45,618 nucleotides of DNA from Akkermansiaceae bacterium (GCA_021733795.1 JAIPKB010000021.1:1-45618); one strand, 5' to 3'; counted from the stretch's first letter, positions 35,135 to 42,490 are shown. The notes: generated from the letters alone by a model not told the origin. Numbers and translations are program-made.

Positions 35135-35175
35135 AGACACAAGACTTAAAGACGCAAGACGCAAGACGCAAGACG
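35134..35175. repeat. Six 7-bp repeats (CAAGACG type) after the dehydrogenase
   Basis: AAGACAC, AAGACTT, AAAGACG and three CAAGACG units start at the last base of the dehydrogenase stop codon. A similar but shorter, less regular tract (CTCAAGACTTCAAGAC) follows the duplicated end at about 35863-35880. The rest of 35176-35272 holds no gene I can see. Confidence 0.85.
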
Positions 35176-35272
35176 GGAGCGCGCGTCACCATCACGCCCT
35201 TTTGCCTGCGTTCTGATCTCAACTTGCCTTATCCGTCAGTTGCCGTATCTGCTCCCACAAGCCAGCCTCCCA

Positions 35273-35500
35273 ATGAACACCCCGGACATCCTCGCCACTC
35301 TGATGAAACTGCCCGAAGCCGAGCGGTTCGAAATCGCCATGACGGTTCTCGACTGCAGCTCGCCTTCAGCGATGGCGGAAAACGAAATCCGCAAGGACGC
35401 CGCCCACAGACAGGATGAATTGGAGTCGGGCGTGGTTCGCGACATCAGCTACGAGGAACTGCTTGCCGGGATTGCTTATCGGCCGACAAGCAACCCATGA
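35273..35500 (+). CDS. Antitoxin of the addiction-module-component (RelB-like) family
   Basis: A 75-residue acidic protein (MNTPDILATLMKLPEAERFE) of the type called putative addiction module component (TIGR02574-like). It has an N-terminal helical pair and the C-terminal SGVVRDISYEELLAGI segment that would wrap the toxin. Its stop overlaps the toxin start by 4 bp (ATGA), which implies coupled translation in the usual antitoxin-first order. The ATG at 35273 is chosen because upstream residues (MPYLLPQAS) do not fit the family. Antitoxins of this kind neutralise the toxin and repress their own promoter; no operator is recognised by eye. Confidence 0.8.
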   Translation: MNTPDILATLMKLPEAERFEIAMTVLDCSSPSAMAENEIRKDAAHRQDELESGVVRDISYEELLAGIAYRPTSNP

Positions 35501-35793
35501 AGCTGCGATTCCATCCCGCCGTCCAGAGTGATATCAATGAGGTGCCCGACTGCTACGCGGAGCGCTCGGAAACAGTTGCCGACCGTTTTTGGAAAGAGTT
35601 TCACGATCGGCTCGCCTCGATAGAGCAGGATCCAGGGCGCTCTGGATTCCTCGACCTCGGGCGCGGTCTTCGCCGGGCGCGGTTGCGGGATTTCCCGCAC
35701 CTGATCATCTTTTATCAATTCGACAACACAGTGAAGGTTACCTGCGTCAAACACGAGAAACGCCACCCCCTCCGGGGACTCAGGCGACGGTGA
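35497..35793 (+). CDS. ParE/RelE-family toxin
   Basis: A 98-residue protein with the ParE/RelE start MKLRFHPAVQSDINEVPDCY, a helical hairpin (VADRFWKEFHDRLASIEQDP) and the strand-rich end GLRRARLRDFPHLIIFYQFD followed by VKVTCVKHEKR. The pattern suits the ParE subgroup (gyrase poisoning) as well as RelE (mRNA cleavage); I cannot decide. It overlaps the antitoxin by 4 bp. The cassette is bracketed by the real 3' end of the dehydrogenase gene and a copy of that end at 35817. It appears intact. Confidence 0.8.
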   Translation: MKLRFHPAVQSDINEVPDCYAERSETVADRFWKEFHDRLASIEQDPGRSGFLDLGRGLRRARLRDFPHLIIFYQFDNTVKVTCVKHEKRHPLRGLRRR

Positions 35794-35816
35794 ACGTCTC
35801 GCGACCTCGCGCATCC

Positions 35817-35857
35817 TCACCACCGTGATGATCCCGGAAGCGCCGGATTATCCGATG
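35817..35857 (+). repeat. 41-bp copy of the 3' end of the acyl-CoA dehydrogenase gene
   Basis: Bases 35817-35857 match 35091-35131 at 40 of 41 positions. Both encode LTTVMIPEA(L/P)DYPM followed by a stop (TGA in the gene, TAG in the copy). The following bases are also related (CAAGACTT then AAGAC). The two copies lie 726 bp apart and enclose the toxin-antitoxin pair, like a target duplication or an ectopic crossover. Confidence 0.95.
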
Positions 35858-35916
35858 TAGAGGCTCAAGACTTCAAGACAAGAAGACACCTCTTCACGGC
35901 TCAGGCGAGTCTGGTC

Positions 35917-36351
35917 TTACGGCTTGACCTTCAATCCGGCTTTCACGGCAAGGGTCTTTTGGCGGGAGTCGAAGGTGAGAAAGTCTTTGGTCCCGAGCGC
36001 GATGGCGGTGGCGACATGCAACACGTCAAAGCCGCGGGTGCCGAGTGTCTTCGAGTGGGCCGCGCTGAGTGCCTCCGCCCCGGCAAAAACTTCCGCCCAT
36101 GACACGGGAGTTTCGACCAGCACGCCGGTCTTGATATCTACCTCGATTTCCACCAGCACGGCCTCACAGCGTTCCAAGGTCATCACCTTCCGAAATACGG
36201 CGAGCCGAAAGGCGTTGCGGAGTTCATGCCGCTGCAACAGCGTCAACGCAAGCGGGATTTTGAGCGCGTTGCCCATGGTTCTGGCCTGTGTGCTGTTGGC
36301 GTCATGCCCATACAGGGAGTAGAGGAAACTGGTATCCGCGTAGGCTACCAT
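35917..36351 (-). CDS. VapC-like PIN-domain toxin
   Basis: A 144-residue PIN-domain ribonuclease. The acidic site is complete: Asp6 in AYADTSFLYSLYG, Glu in LQRHELRNAF, Asp in RGFDVLHVATAIALG and Asp in FLTFDSRQKTLA. VapC toxins cut tRNA or rRNA when free of antitoxin. Its ATG at 36351 lies inside the last codons of the antitoxin gene (7-bp overlap), a standard vapBC layout. It is transcribed opposite to the surrounding redox genes. Confidence 0.88.
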   Translation of the reverse strand: MVAYADTSFLYSLYGHDANSTQARTMGNALKIPLALTLLQRHELRNAFRLAVFRKVMTLERCEAVLVEIEVDIKTGVLVETPVSWAEVFAGAEALSAAHSKTLGTRGFDVLHVATAIALGTKDFLTFDSRQKTLAVKAGLKVKP

Positions 36352-36590
36352 TGCCTTTCCTCCCGTTCTTCAAGGACGATATTCGGCATCAGTTTCGAAT
36401 CCCCGAAGATGGCCTTGGCGCGGGCGGCGAAATCCGGCATCTTGAACTCGGCCGGAGCCTGGGGCAGCGGCGGGCAAATGCGGGCGACGGGACGGGTCCG
36501 GTTCAACACCGTGACTTCCTCCCCCTGCGCAACCAGCGCAAGGACCGCGCGGAAGTCGTGATGGATTTGACGGATGGTGACTGTTTTCAT
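36345..36590 (-). CDS. Phd/YefM-type antitoxin of the VapC pair
   Basis: An 81-residue protein from the ATG at 36590. The N-terminal half MKTVTIRQIHHDFRAVLALV and GEEVTVLNRTRPVARICPPL is a Phd/YefM-type DNA-binding fold. The C-terminal half (FKMPDFAARAKAIFGDSKLM) would block the toxin's site. A longer frame to 36626 exists, but the residues (MTPGAMWNILWH) look unrelated. It overlaps the toxin start by 7 bp. It is intact. Confidence 0.85.
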   Translation of the reverse strand: MKTVTIRQIHHDFRAVLALVAQGEEVTVLNRTRPVARICPPLPQAPAEFKMPDFAARAKAIFGDSKLMPNIVLEEREERQW

Positions 36591-36735
36591 GTGCCACAGG
36601 ATGTTCCACATTGCCCCGGGCGTCAAGCACCGGAGTCAGGATTTTTTTGGCCGTCATCTCAAACCTCCGCCCTGAAGTGGAGTGCACAGGACCATCAACA
36701 CCGCCCCGCCAAGCCCGGCAGACAGACGGACGGCG

Positions 36736-36885
36736 CTATTCCTCATCATCTTCGCCGGTTTGAAGGATCATCCCGATCCCGGCATCCGAGTATCCCTGCT
36801 CCGCCAGCGCCTCCCGCCCCCATCCCCAGTCCCCTTCGGGATCGAAGATATAGCGATACAGATTGTTTGAATTGAGGCGGCCCAT
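36736..36885 (-). CDS. Possible small protein of 49 residues
   Basis: An open frame from the ATG at 36885 to the TAG at 36736 encodes MGRLNSNNLYRYIFDPEGDW followed by GWGREALAEQGYSDAGIGM and an acidic end GEDDEE. The composition looks protein-like rather than random, and no overlapping frame is better. I do not recognise a family. It stands about 145 bp upstream of the vapBC-type pair on the same strand. No Shine-Dalgarno site is present, in line with many genes here. Confidence 0.4.
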   Translation of the reverse strand: MGRLNSNNLYRYIFDPEGDWGWGREALAEQGYSDAGIGMILQTGEDDEE

Positions 36886-37086
36886 CTTGAACCCCGCCCG
36901 CCTAGCGAAATTCGATCACAGGCGCCCCTCGCGGTAAAGGTTTTTTCCTTCGAAAACGCCCACGGCTGGGCTCGGAATTCAGCGTTCGACGTCAAAAGAG
37001 CCGGGATGTCGGGCAAGTTGGATTCTCCAGAGGTGGGCGGGGTGCATGACCATAAAGTCAAAATTCCGCAAGCACAGGCAGGGACA

Positions 37087-37263
37087 GGCAGGGACCGATC
37101 TCCGAGCGGTCCGGCGGGGGCGAGACCGCACTTCCATCCAATCCCAAGCCACCCGGACCGTCCGTCCGCCCCCATTTCAGGATCGGGATGGCGGCGACCC
37201 CATGCCGGTTTTCCCGCACACGGGGCTGTTCCCACCTGGACCGCCCGGAGGTCGGTCCCTGCC
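37087..37263. repeat. Second inverted pair of REP-like palindromes
   Basis: The unit at 37087-37116 (GGGACCGATCTCCGAGCGGTCC core) is identical in its core to the inverted unit at 13904-13933. An inverted partner at 37238-37263 (GGACCGCCCGGAGGTCGGTC...) matches in 24 of 26 bases. The pair encloses 121 bp. It lies in the gap 36886-37324, which otherwise holds no gene I can support, just before an antitoxin gene. Confidence 0.75.
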
Positions 37264-37324
37264 TGCGGTTCCCGGGGTAGCGGGGCGTTTGACTTGTTTG
37301 TCGTACACGGTGTATTCTCCGTTC

Positions 37325-37573
37325 ATGCATGCCTCCACCCTCACCATCCGGCTGCCCGAGGTGCAACGCACCGCCTTGAAGGAGACCGCCCTCCGGCTCA
37401 AGAAGTCGGAATCGGAACTCGTCCGCGAGCTGCTGGTGCGGGAGTTCGGACAGGTTTCGTTTGGCGAGCGGGCGGCTGAGTTCGTCGGCTCCCTGACCTC
37501 AGCAACGGCCCACCCCGCCAAACCGGACTCGTTCCGTGACGCGATCAAGCGTAATAACAGGCGCCCCCGATGA
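37325..37573 (+). CDS. Ribbon-helix-helix antitoxin (CopG/VapB-like)
   Basis: An 82-residue protein from the ATG at 37325. The N-terminal ribbon STLTIRLPEVQRTALKETAL and helices RLKKSESELVRELLVREFG are the MetJ/Arc-type DNA-binding fold; the C-terminal tail (SLTSATAHPAKPDSFRDAIK) is the toxin-binding end. The final ATGA (37570-37573) overlaps the start of a broken vapC, so this is the surviving half of a once complete pair. It may still repress its promoter or cross-neutralise related toxins. Confidence 0.78.
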   Translation: MHASTLTIRLPEVQRTALKETALRLKKSESELVRELLVREFGQVSFGERAAEFVGSLTSATAHPAKPDSFRDAIKRNNRRPR

Positions 37574-37735
37574 AACCCGGATTCCACCTTGAAAATGGAT
37601 TTTGCCGACGCCACCCTGTCACTGCTGGCTGAACGCCTCGCCACCCCCAGCATCCTCACCCTTGACGAGCGCGGCTTCCGCACCTTCCGCTTTGCCGGGA
37701 AGCGGCATTTCCGGTTGGTATTGCAAGACGGATGA
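37570..37735 (+). pseudogene. vapC toxin relict with internal deletion
   Basis: The toxin start is intact (ATG at 37570, MKPGFHLENG) and overlaps the antitoxin stop. From about 37592 the frame changes and only the C-terminal PIN part remains: MDFADATLSLLAERLATPSI then LTLDERGFRTFRFAGKRHFR, ending at 37735. The Asp residues of FADATL and LDERGFRTFRF are those of the PIN C-half. A stretch of roughly 80-90 codons that would contain the first acidic residues is missing, so the toxin cannot be active. Confidence 0.75.
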
Positions 37736-37941
37736 TAGCGTTGCCGGAGGGGAACGAAAGGCTGAAGTCCCGAATGGAACAGCCCCGAATAGGGTTGAGC
37801 ATCCGCCCGGGAACCACTACCTTGACGCCGGTTGGCGGTTCGTTGGTCATGTTCCATGCCGGGTGGCGGGATTTGCACTCCAACGTCTGCCCGTTTCAAC
37901 TCCCAATGATGCCGTCCTGTGGGATGGCTGTGAATCCGATC

Positions 37942-39177
37942 ATGATCCAGCGCCTTTTACTATCAGTTTGCCTGTTGGTCGCCGGCGGAACGGCGGCGGC
38001 AGACGCGGCTGATTCTGCCACCAAACGCTTCCCACAACCGTCCACGGTCGATCAAATGCATACCGATGTCGGGGCAATCGATCGCGACCGCATTCTGAAA
38101 GCCGCCACCGCCGCCACCGCATTACCGCCGATCACCATCACCACCCATCACGCCGCGCTCAGCGAAGGCGGGCCAAACGACTATTATTCCAACGGCGATT
38201 ATTGGTGGCCCGATCCCGCGAAAACCGATGGCCTGCCCTACCTCCGGCGTGACGGCCAGACCAACCCGGGGAATTTCCACCATCACCGGCTCGCCCTCCG
38301 CGGTTTGCGGGACGCGGTGGCGGCGCTGGGTGCGGCCTTCAAAATCACGGGGGACGACCGCTATGCCGGCAAGGCGGCGGAATTGCTGCGGGTGTTCTTT
38401 CTCGACCCTGCGACCCGCATGAATCCCAACCTGCAATATGCGCAGGCCATTCCAGGTGTTTCCCCCGGACGCGGCGTCGGCATCATTGACACGCTGCATC
38501 TGATCGAAGTGCCCGTGGCGATTGAAGCCATGCGCTCCTCACCGGCATTTCCGGCGGCAACACGCAACGGCCTGCAGCATTGGTTTCGCGAATACACGGA
38601 GTGGATACTGACGAGCAAAAACGGCCGGGACGAAGCCGCCGCAACGAACAACCACGCGGTCGCGTTCTGGCTGCAGGTGGCGGTGTTCGCGGAATTCACG
38701 GGCGACGGGGCGCGTCTCGCCGGGTGCCGGCGGCAGTTCAAGGAGGTCTTCGTGCCAAAGCAGATGGCCGCCGACGGGAGTTTCCCGCAGGAGCTCGAAC
38801 GCACCAAACCCTACGGATACTCGATCTTCCAGCTCGATAACATGGTCACCCTCTGCCAGGTGCTTTCGACGCCGGAAGATAACTTGTGGAATTTCCAACT
38901 GCCGGACGGCCGCGGCATCCGCAACGCCGTGGCATATCTATATCCCTTCCTCGCCGACAAATCCAAGTGGCCGCTCAAGCCCGACGTGCAGGCGTGGGAG
39001 GGTTGGCCGGCGCGGCAGAGTTCGCTGCTGTTTGCCGGCCTCGCATTTGACGAACCGCGCTATCTCGAACTCTGGCAAAAGCTGCCGTCCGACCCGGCGG
39101 ACGAAGAAGTCCGGCGCAACATCGCCATCACCCAGCCGCTGCTCTGGCTGGATCTTCTGTCGGCTGCATCTTCTTGA
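37942..39177 (+). CDS. Secreted alginate-lyase-family protein
   Basis: A 411-residue protein with a signal peptide (MIQRLLLSVCLLVAGGTAAA) and an (alpha/alpha) barrel of the PF05426/PL5-like family. Family features are YYSNGDYWWPDP, NFHHHRLALRGLRDAVAALG, NLQYAQAIPGVSPGRGVGII and the active-site segment AAATNNHAVAFWLQVAVFAE. It probably cleaves a uronate polysaccharide in the periplasm or outside the cell; the substrate is unproven. I start at 37942; ATG at 37924 is an alternative, and longer frames run into the vapC relict. A 7-bp array begins inside its stop region (39173-39207). It lies between two genes of the electron-transfer set, and no polysaccharide-utilisation partner other than the distant sulfatase is present. 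Confidence 0.85.
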   Translation: MIQRLLLSVCLLVAGGTAAADAADSATKRFPQPSTVDQMHTDVGAIDRDRILKAATAATALPPITITTHHAALSEGGPNDYYSNGDYWWPDPAKTDGLPYLRRDGQTNPGNFHHHRLALRGLRDAVAALGAAFKITGDDRYAGKAAELLRVFFLDPATRMNPNLQYAQAIPGVSPGRGVGIIDTLHLIEVPVAIEAMRSSPAFPAATRNGLQHWFREYTEWILTSKNGRDEAAATNNHAVAFWLQVAVFAEFTGDGARLAGCRRQFKEVFVPKQMAADGSFPQELERTKPYGYSIFQLDNMVTLCQVLSTPEDNLWNFQLPDGRGIRNAVAYLYPFLADKSKWPLKPDVQAWEGWPARQSSLLFAGLAFDEPRYLELWQKLPSDPADEEVRRNIAITQPLLWLDLLSAASS

Positions 39178-39280
39178 CACTTGAATCTTGAAACTTGAAA
39201 CTCAAAGCCCGCCGCCGCGAACCGATTCGAAAGCAAAATTTAATCTTCTGTCTTCTGTCTCAAAATCTTCTGTCTTCATC
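39173..39280. repeat. Two short 7-bp arrays before the ETF-QO-like gene
   Basis: Units CTTGACA, CTTGAAT, CTTGAAA, CTTGAAA and CTCAAAG (39173-39207) overlap the alginate-lyase stop codon. A second block, two TCTTCTG units, TCTCAAAA, TCTTCTG and TCTTCAT (39244-39280), ends 4 bp before the next ATG. The sequence between them has no gene. Confidence 0.85.
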
Positions 39281-39284
39281 TACC

Positions 39285-41138
39285 ATGACCGATCCCATCG
39301 ACCGCCCGCAAATGGAAGCCGACATCGTTTGCGTCGGCTTCGGCCCCGCGTCCGGCGGGTTTCTCACCACCCTCGCCGCCGCCGCCCTCAACCCGGACGG
39401 CACTCCAGCGCTGGAAAGCCCGTCGATTCCCGGCATGCCGCTGCAGGTGATGTGCTACGAACGTGCCGATGACATCGGCTTCGGTGTTTCCGGGATCGTC
39501 ACCAATGCCAAGGCGATCCGCGAGTCGTTCCCGGACCTCGACCCCGCCGCCATTCCGATGGCCGCCCCGGTCGGTGAGGAGAAAATCCTCTACCTACTGG
39601 ATCCCGTAGGGGCCAGCCGCCGGCCACTGATGATGCGCGTGGCGGACCGGGCGATCCGCGCCGCCAGCCATCTGATCGACGTCAAAGACGACGCGCTGGA
39701 ACTCCCCTGGACTCCCGCCTTCCTCCACAAGCACGGCGGCCTGGTCCTCTCGATGGGGCAGTTCACCCAGTGGGTGGGCTCCAACCTGATGGCCACCGGC
39801 GCGGTCCAAATCTGGCCCGGCAGTCCGGTTGCCGAAGCCATCATTGAAAACCGGGGCGTCGCCGGCGTCCGCCTGATGGACCAGGGGACCAACAAGGACG
39901 GCAGCCCCGGGGACGGCTTCATGCCCGGCATGGATGTCCGCGCACCGCTCACCGTCGTCGCCGACGGCCCGGTCGGGGCGATCGGCCAGCAGCTCGATCG
40001 GGAACTCGGCGTGCCCGACGGCCACCACCTCCACGACTGGGCGCTCGGGATGAAATTCGTCGTCGACCTGCCGGCGGATTGCGAGCTGAAACCCGGCACC
40101 GTCCTCCACACCATCGGCTACCCGGAACCCGAGATTTTCGGCTTCCTCTACGTCCATCCCGACAACGTCGCCTCGTTTGGGATCTTCGTGCCCTCGTGGT
40201 TCGACAACCCGGCGCGCACCGCCTACCGCTACCTCCAGCACTGGATGCAGCACCCGTATTTGTGGCGTCACCTCAATGGCGGCAAACTCCGCTCCTGGGG
40301 TGCCAAAACCCTCCAGGAATCCGGCCGCCGCGGCGAACCCCATCTAACCGGCGACGGCTTCGCCCGCATCGGCGAAGGCAGCGGCTCCACCAACGTGCTG
40401 ACCAATTCCGGCGTCGATGAGGCCTGGGCCACCGGCACCCAACTCGCCGAAGCGGTCATCGAACTGCTCAAGGCCGGCAAACCCTTCACCAAGGAAAACC
40501 TCGACGCCACCTACCTGAAACGCCGCCGCGCAAGCTGGGTCGAGACCGAGGGCCGCATCGCCGAGAAAGCCCGCGACGGCTTCCAGCGCGGCGTGATCCC
40601 GGGTTTCATCGGGACGTTTCTAACAGGCCTGACCCATGGCCGCCTCAACCTTCCCGGCAAACCCGGCCCCACCCACTCGCGGGTGCCCGATCCCGCAACC
40701 TACTACGAAGGTCGTATCGCCCCGGAAGAGATCGCCCGCATCCGCAAGGAATGCAACGCCAAGGGCCTCGCCGTCAGCAACGCGCTGATGGATGCCGTCG
40801 GCTGGCCGGAAATCCCGTTCGACAGCGAATTGTTGGTTTCCCATCAGGACGCGCTGCTGATGGGCGGCAAGGTCCAGGCCCCGCACGGCTACGCCGACCA
40901 CGTCACGTTCCCCTTCCCGGTAGCCTGCGATACCTGTGCCAGCCTGATCTGTGTGGAAATGTGTTCCGGCCAGGCCATCACTCCCAGCGAATCCGGCCGC
41001 CCGGTGTTCGACCGCGAAAAGTGCGTCCACTGCGGTGCCTGCCTCTGGAACTGCGCCAAGCCCGATCCGCAGAACCCGGAACTCACCGCCGTTTCCTTCG
41101 AAGCCGGCCCGGGCGGGTTCCACTCGGGGGAGAATTAG
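39285..41138 (+). CDS. ETF:quinone oxidoreductase-like flavoprotein with ferredoxin-type end
   Basis: A 617-residue protein (ATG at 39285, MTDPIDRPQMEADIVCVGFG). An N-terminal FAD-binding Rossmann motif (VGFGPASGG) and FixC/ETF-QO-like substrate parts are followed by a C-terminal iron-sulfur end with CDTCASLICVEMC and CVHCGACLWNC. It would take electrons from ETF and pass them to membrane quinone. The known ETF-QO has one [4Fe-4S] cluster (four Cys). Here eight Cys are arranged almost as in a 2[4Fe-4S] ferredoxin (CX2CX4CX3C and CX2CX2CX3C), so a second cluster may bind. It is about 60 residues longer than usual. Upstream and downstream partners are the dehydrogenase gene and etfB/etfA. Confidence 0.87.
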   Translation: MTDPIDRPQMEADIVCVGFGPASGGFLTTLAAAALNPDGTPALESPSIPGMPLQVMCYERADDIGFGVSGIVTNAKAIRESFPDLDPAAIPMAAPVGEEKILYLLDPVGASRRPLMMRVADRAIRAASHLIDVKDDALELPWTPAFLHKHGGLVLSMGQFTQWVGSNLMATGAVQIWPGSPVAEAIIENRGVAGVRLMDQGTNKDGSPGDGFMPGMDVRAPLTVVADGPVGAIGQQLDRELGVPDGHHLHDWALGMKFVVDLPADCELKPGTVLHTIGYPEPEIFGFLYVHPDNVASFGIFVPSWFDNPARTAYRYLQHWMQHPYLWRHLNGGKLRSWGAKTLQESGRRGEPHLTGDGFARIGEGSGSTNVLTNSGVDEAWATGTQLAEAVIELLKAGKPFTKENLDATYLKRRRASWVETEGRIAEKARDGFQRGVIPGFIGTFLTGLTHGRLNLPGKPGPTHSRVPDPATYYEGRIAPEEIARIRKECNAKGLAVSNALMDAVGWPEIPFDSELLVSHQDALLMGGKVQAPHGYADHVTFPFPVACDTCASLICVEMCSGQAITPSESGRPVFDREKCVHCGACLWNCAKPDPQNPELTAVSFEAGPGGFHSGEN

Positions 41139-41155
41139 AGAAGGCGCCCCGTGGC

Positions 41156-41172
41156 GGCGGTTTCCAACCGCC
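41156..41172 (+). terminator. Hairpin after the ETF-QO-like gene
   Basis: GGCGGTT, loop TCC, AACCGCC forms a perfect 7-bp stem 17 bp after the stop codon. A T-run is lacking, so it may be a factor-dependent terminator or just another folded intergenic repeat. Confidence 0.35.
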
Positions 41173-41217
41173 ATGCCCCACCACAACCCGGAGCAGCCAT
41201 GGGTGCGGAGTAATCTT

Positions 41218-41257
41218 CTGCCACCTGCCGGGGATATGGGAATGATGGGAATGATGG
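41218..41257. repeat. First copy of a 40-bp element with 9-bp repeats
   Basis: A CTGCCACC...GGGG head is followed by two GGGAATGAT nonamers. It matches 42451-42490 in 34 of 40 bases. It lies 95 bp before the relict antitoxin-toxin pair. The remainder of 41139-41351 holds no gene. Confidence 0.8.
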
Positions 41258-41351
41258 CGCTGACCATGCTCCTGTTCATTCTCCCCACCTCAACTCAAAA
41301 AGACCTGAATTCACCGCTTTTCTTGGGACGGTATCCGGGCTATGCTGCGCC

Positions 41352-41576
41352 ATGAGCATTGACCAAATTGCCCCCGCAGCCCTTCGTCTTCCGCCCAGAG
41401 AGCGGGCGTTGCTTGCCGCGTCGCTGTGGGAGAGTGTTGAGGATCCCTACCTTCTGGCAGCGGATCGCAGCGACGAAGACGCAATCACCCTGGCGCTGGC
41501 TCGTGACTCCGAGTTGGAATCAGGGACGGTCAACCCGCTATCCCATGAGGAACTCATGACTCGTTTGAGGCGATGA
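41352..41576 (+). CDS. Addiction-module antitoxin (RelB-like family)
   Basis: A 74-residue acidic protein of the same family as the one at 35273, but diverged: MSIDQIAPAALRLPPRERAL, LAASLWESVEDPYLLAADRS and ESGTVNPLSHEELMTRLRR. The helix, the acidic central part and the C-terminal SHEEL motif are preserved. Its stop overlaps an ATG by 4 bp (41573-41576), as in the intact module, but the toxin that follows is destroyed. It may be an orphan antitoxin that persists. Confidence 0.75.
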   Translation: MSIDQIAPAALRLPPRERALLAASLWESVEDPYLLAADRSDEDAITLALARDSELESGTVNPLSHEELMTRLRR

Positions 41577-41709
41577 GGATCGACTACCATCCCGCTATTG
41601 CAGCCGACATTGCACCGGATGCCCCCAGACTTCCCCTTGTCCTCTTCATTTTCCCAACCGCCATTTCCCGCTTGCCAAGCCCGGCTCTACGGGCCAACCT
41701 CCCCCTATG
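41573..41709 (+). pseudogene. ParE-like toxin relict
   Basis: The frame starts ATGA in overlap with the antitoxin and encodes MRIDYHPAIAADI, the N-terminal strand and helix start of ParE/RelE toxins (compare MKLRFHPAVQSDI at 35497). After that the sequence is unrelated (APDAPRLPLVLFIFPTAISR) and stops at 41709. Nearly the whole toxin fold is missing, so it is dead. Confidence 0.65.
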
Positions 41710-41781
41710 AAAGGTCGTTTCAGAGAAGTATCCAGCCGGGTCGTTGAGCTACCGGACCAACGAACGAGGCGTTGAACGATT

Positions 41782-42135
41782 GTGAAACCGACACGTCATT
41801 CAACAAGATTGATAGAACACAGCGCACCACACCAACAGATGATTCCCGGATTGACCATTGATGTTGAACATTTTAGTTCGAGTGAATCGTTGCACGAAGG
41901 ACTCGCCCCCATTCTGGGATTTCCCGGTTGGTATGGGAAGAATTGGCACTCCTTCAATGATGGCGTTACTCACCCCGATATTTCTACGATGCCGTCGTTG
42001 TTAGTTATCCGTGACTACGAGACACTCTCCGAAAAATTGCCACGCGATGCTCGACTACGGCGTGAGTGCCTTGATGAGTTGAAGACCGTACGACCAGCGA
42101 TTCAGTTGTTGTGGGGGGTTGTTCATGAAGGTTAG
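41782..42135 (+). CDS. Orphan barstar-like immunity protein
   Basis: A 117-residue protein (GTG at 41782). The core LHEGLAPILGFPGWYGKNWH then SFNDGVTHPDISTMPSLLVI is the barstar pattern: the G-W-Y-G-K-N-W and D residues that bind the RNase active site. The C-terminal helix RRECLDELKTVRPAIQLLWG completes the fold. Barstar proteins inhibit barnase-like RNases of the same or rival cells. No barnase or polymorphic toxin is next to it, so it is an orphan immunity or regulatory gene. GC is lower than in its neighbours, which hints at transfer. Confidence 0.7.
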   Translation: MKPTRHSTRLIEHSAPHQQMIPGLTIDVEHFSSSESLHEGLAPILGFPGWYGKNWHSFNDGVTHPDISTMPSLLVIRDYETLSEKLPRDARLRRECLDELKTVRPAIQLLWGVVHEG

Positions 42136-42400
42136 TTTTATCGAGTTCATGTGGCCATCCATGCGCTGCAGCGAACGACAGCGGGCGGTCGCAGTGCATT
42201 CGCCGCGTCTCGTGGCCGCCGTCACTGAGCTTCAGGGGTTGCCAAAACATGAGGAACCCCATTCGCAGGAACAAGAGCATAAGGAAGACCCAAGGCAAAC
42301 GGGTTTCAGACGGCAATGCCTCAGAAAAGCGCTCGAGGATGTTCTCACGTCATATTCGGGCACGGAAGCTCAACGTGCTACGGACGGAGTAGTAGGCGGG

Positions 42401-42490
42401 CATCCTTCCCATCCTTCCCATCCTTCCCATCCTTCCCATTTTTCCAACTGCTGCCACCCGCTGGGGCTATGGGAATCATGGGATTCATGG
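42401..42490. repeat. 9-bp repeats and second copy of the 40-bp element upstream of the sulfatase
   Basis: Four exact CATCCTTCC units and one CATTTTTCC (42401-42445) are followed by a copy of the 41218 element (42451-42490), whose nonamers read GGGAATCAT and GGGATTCAT, with GGGAAATAT beyond it. The gap 42136-42548 otherwise holds no gene; the part 42140-42400 shows nothing I recognise. Confidence 0.85.

Noticed and set aside
35917-37735. One composite defence island
   Set aside because: The parts are separate toxin-antitoxin modules of different families and strands, with no restriction, CBASS, retron or abortive-infection effector that I can recognise.
37732-37941. Longer N-terminus of the alginate-lyase-family protein
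   Set aside because: These residues begin at the end of the vapC relict and would hide the signal peptide that starts at 37942.
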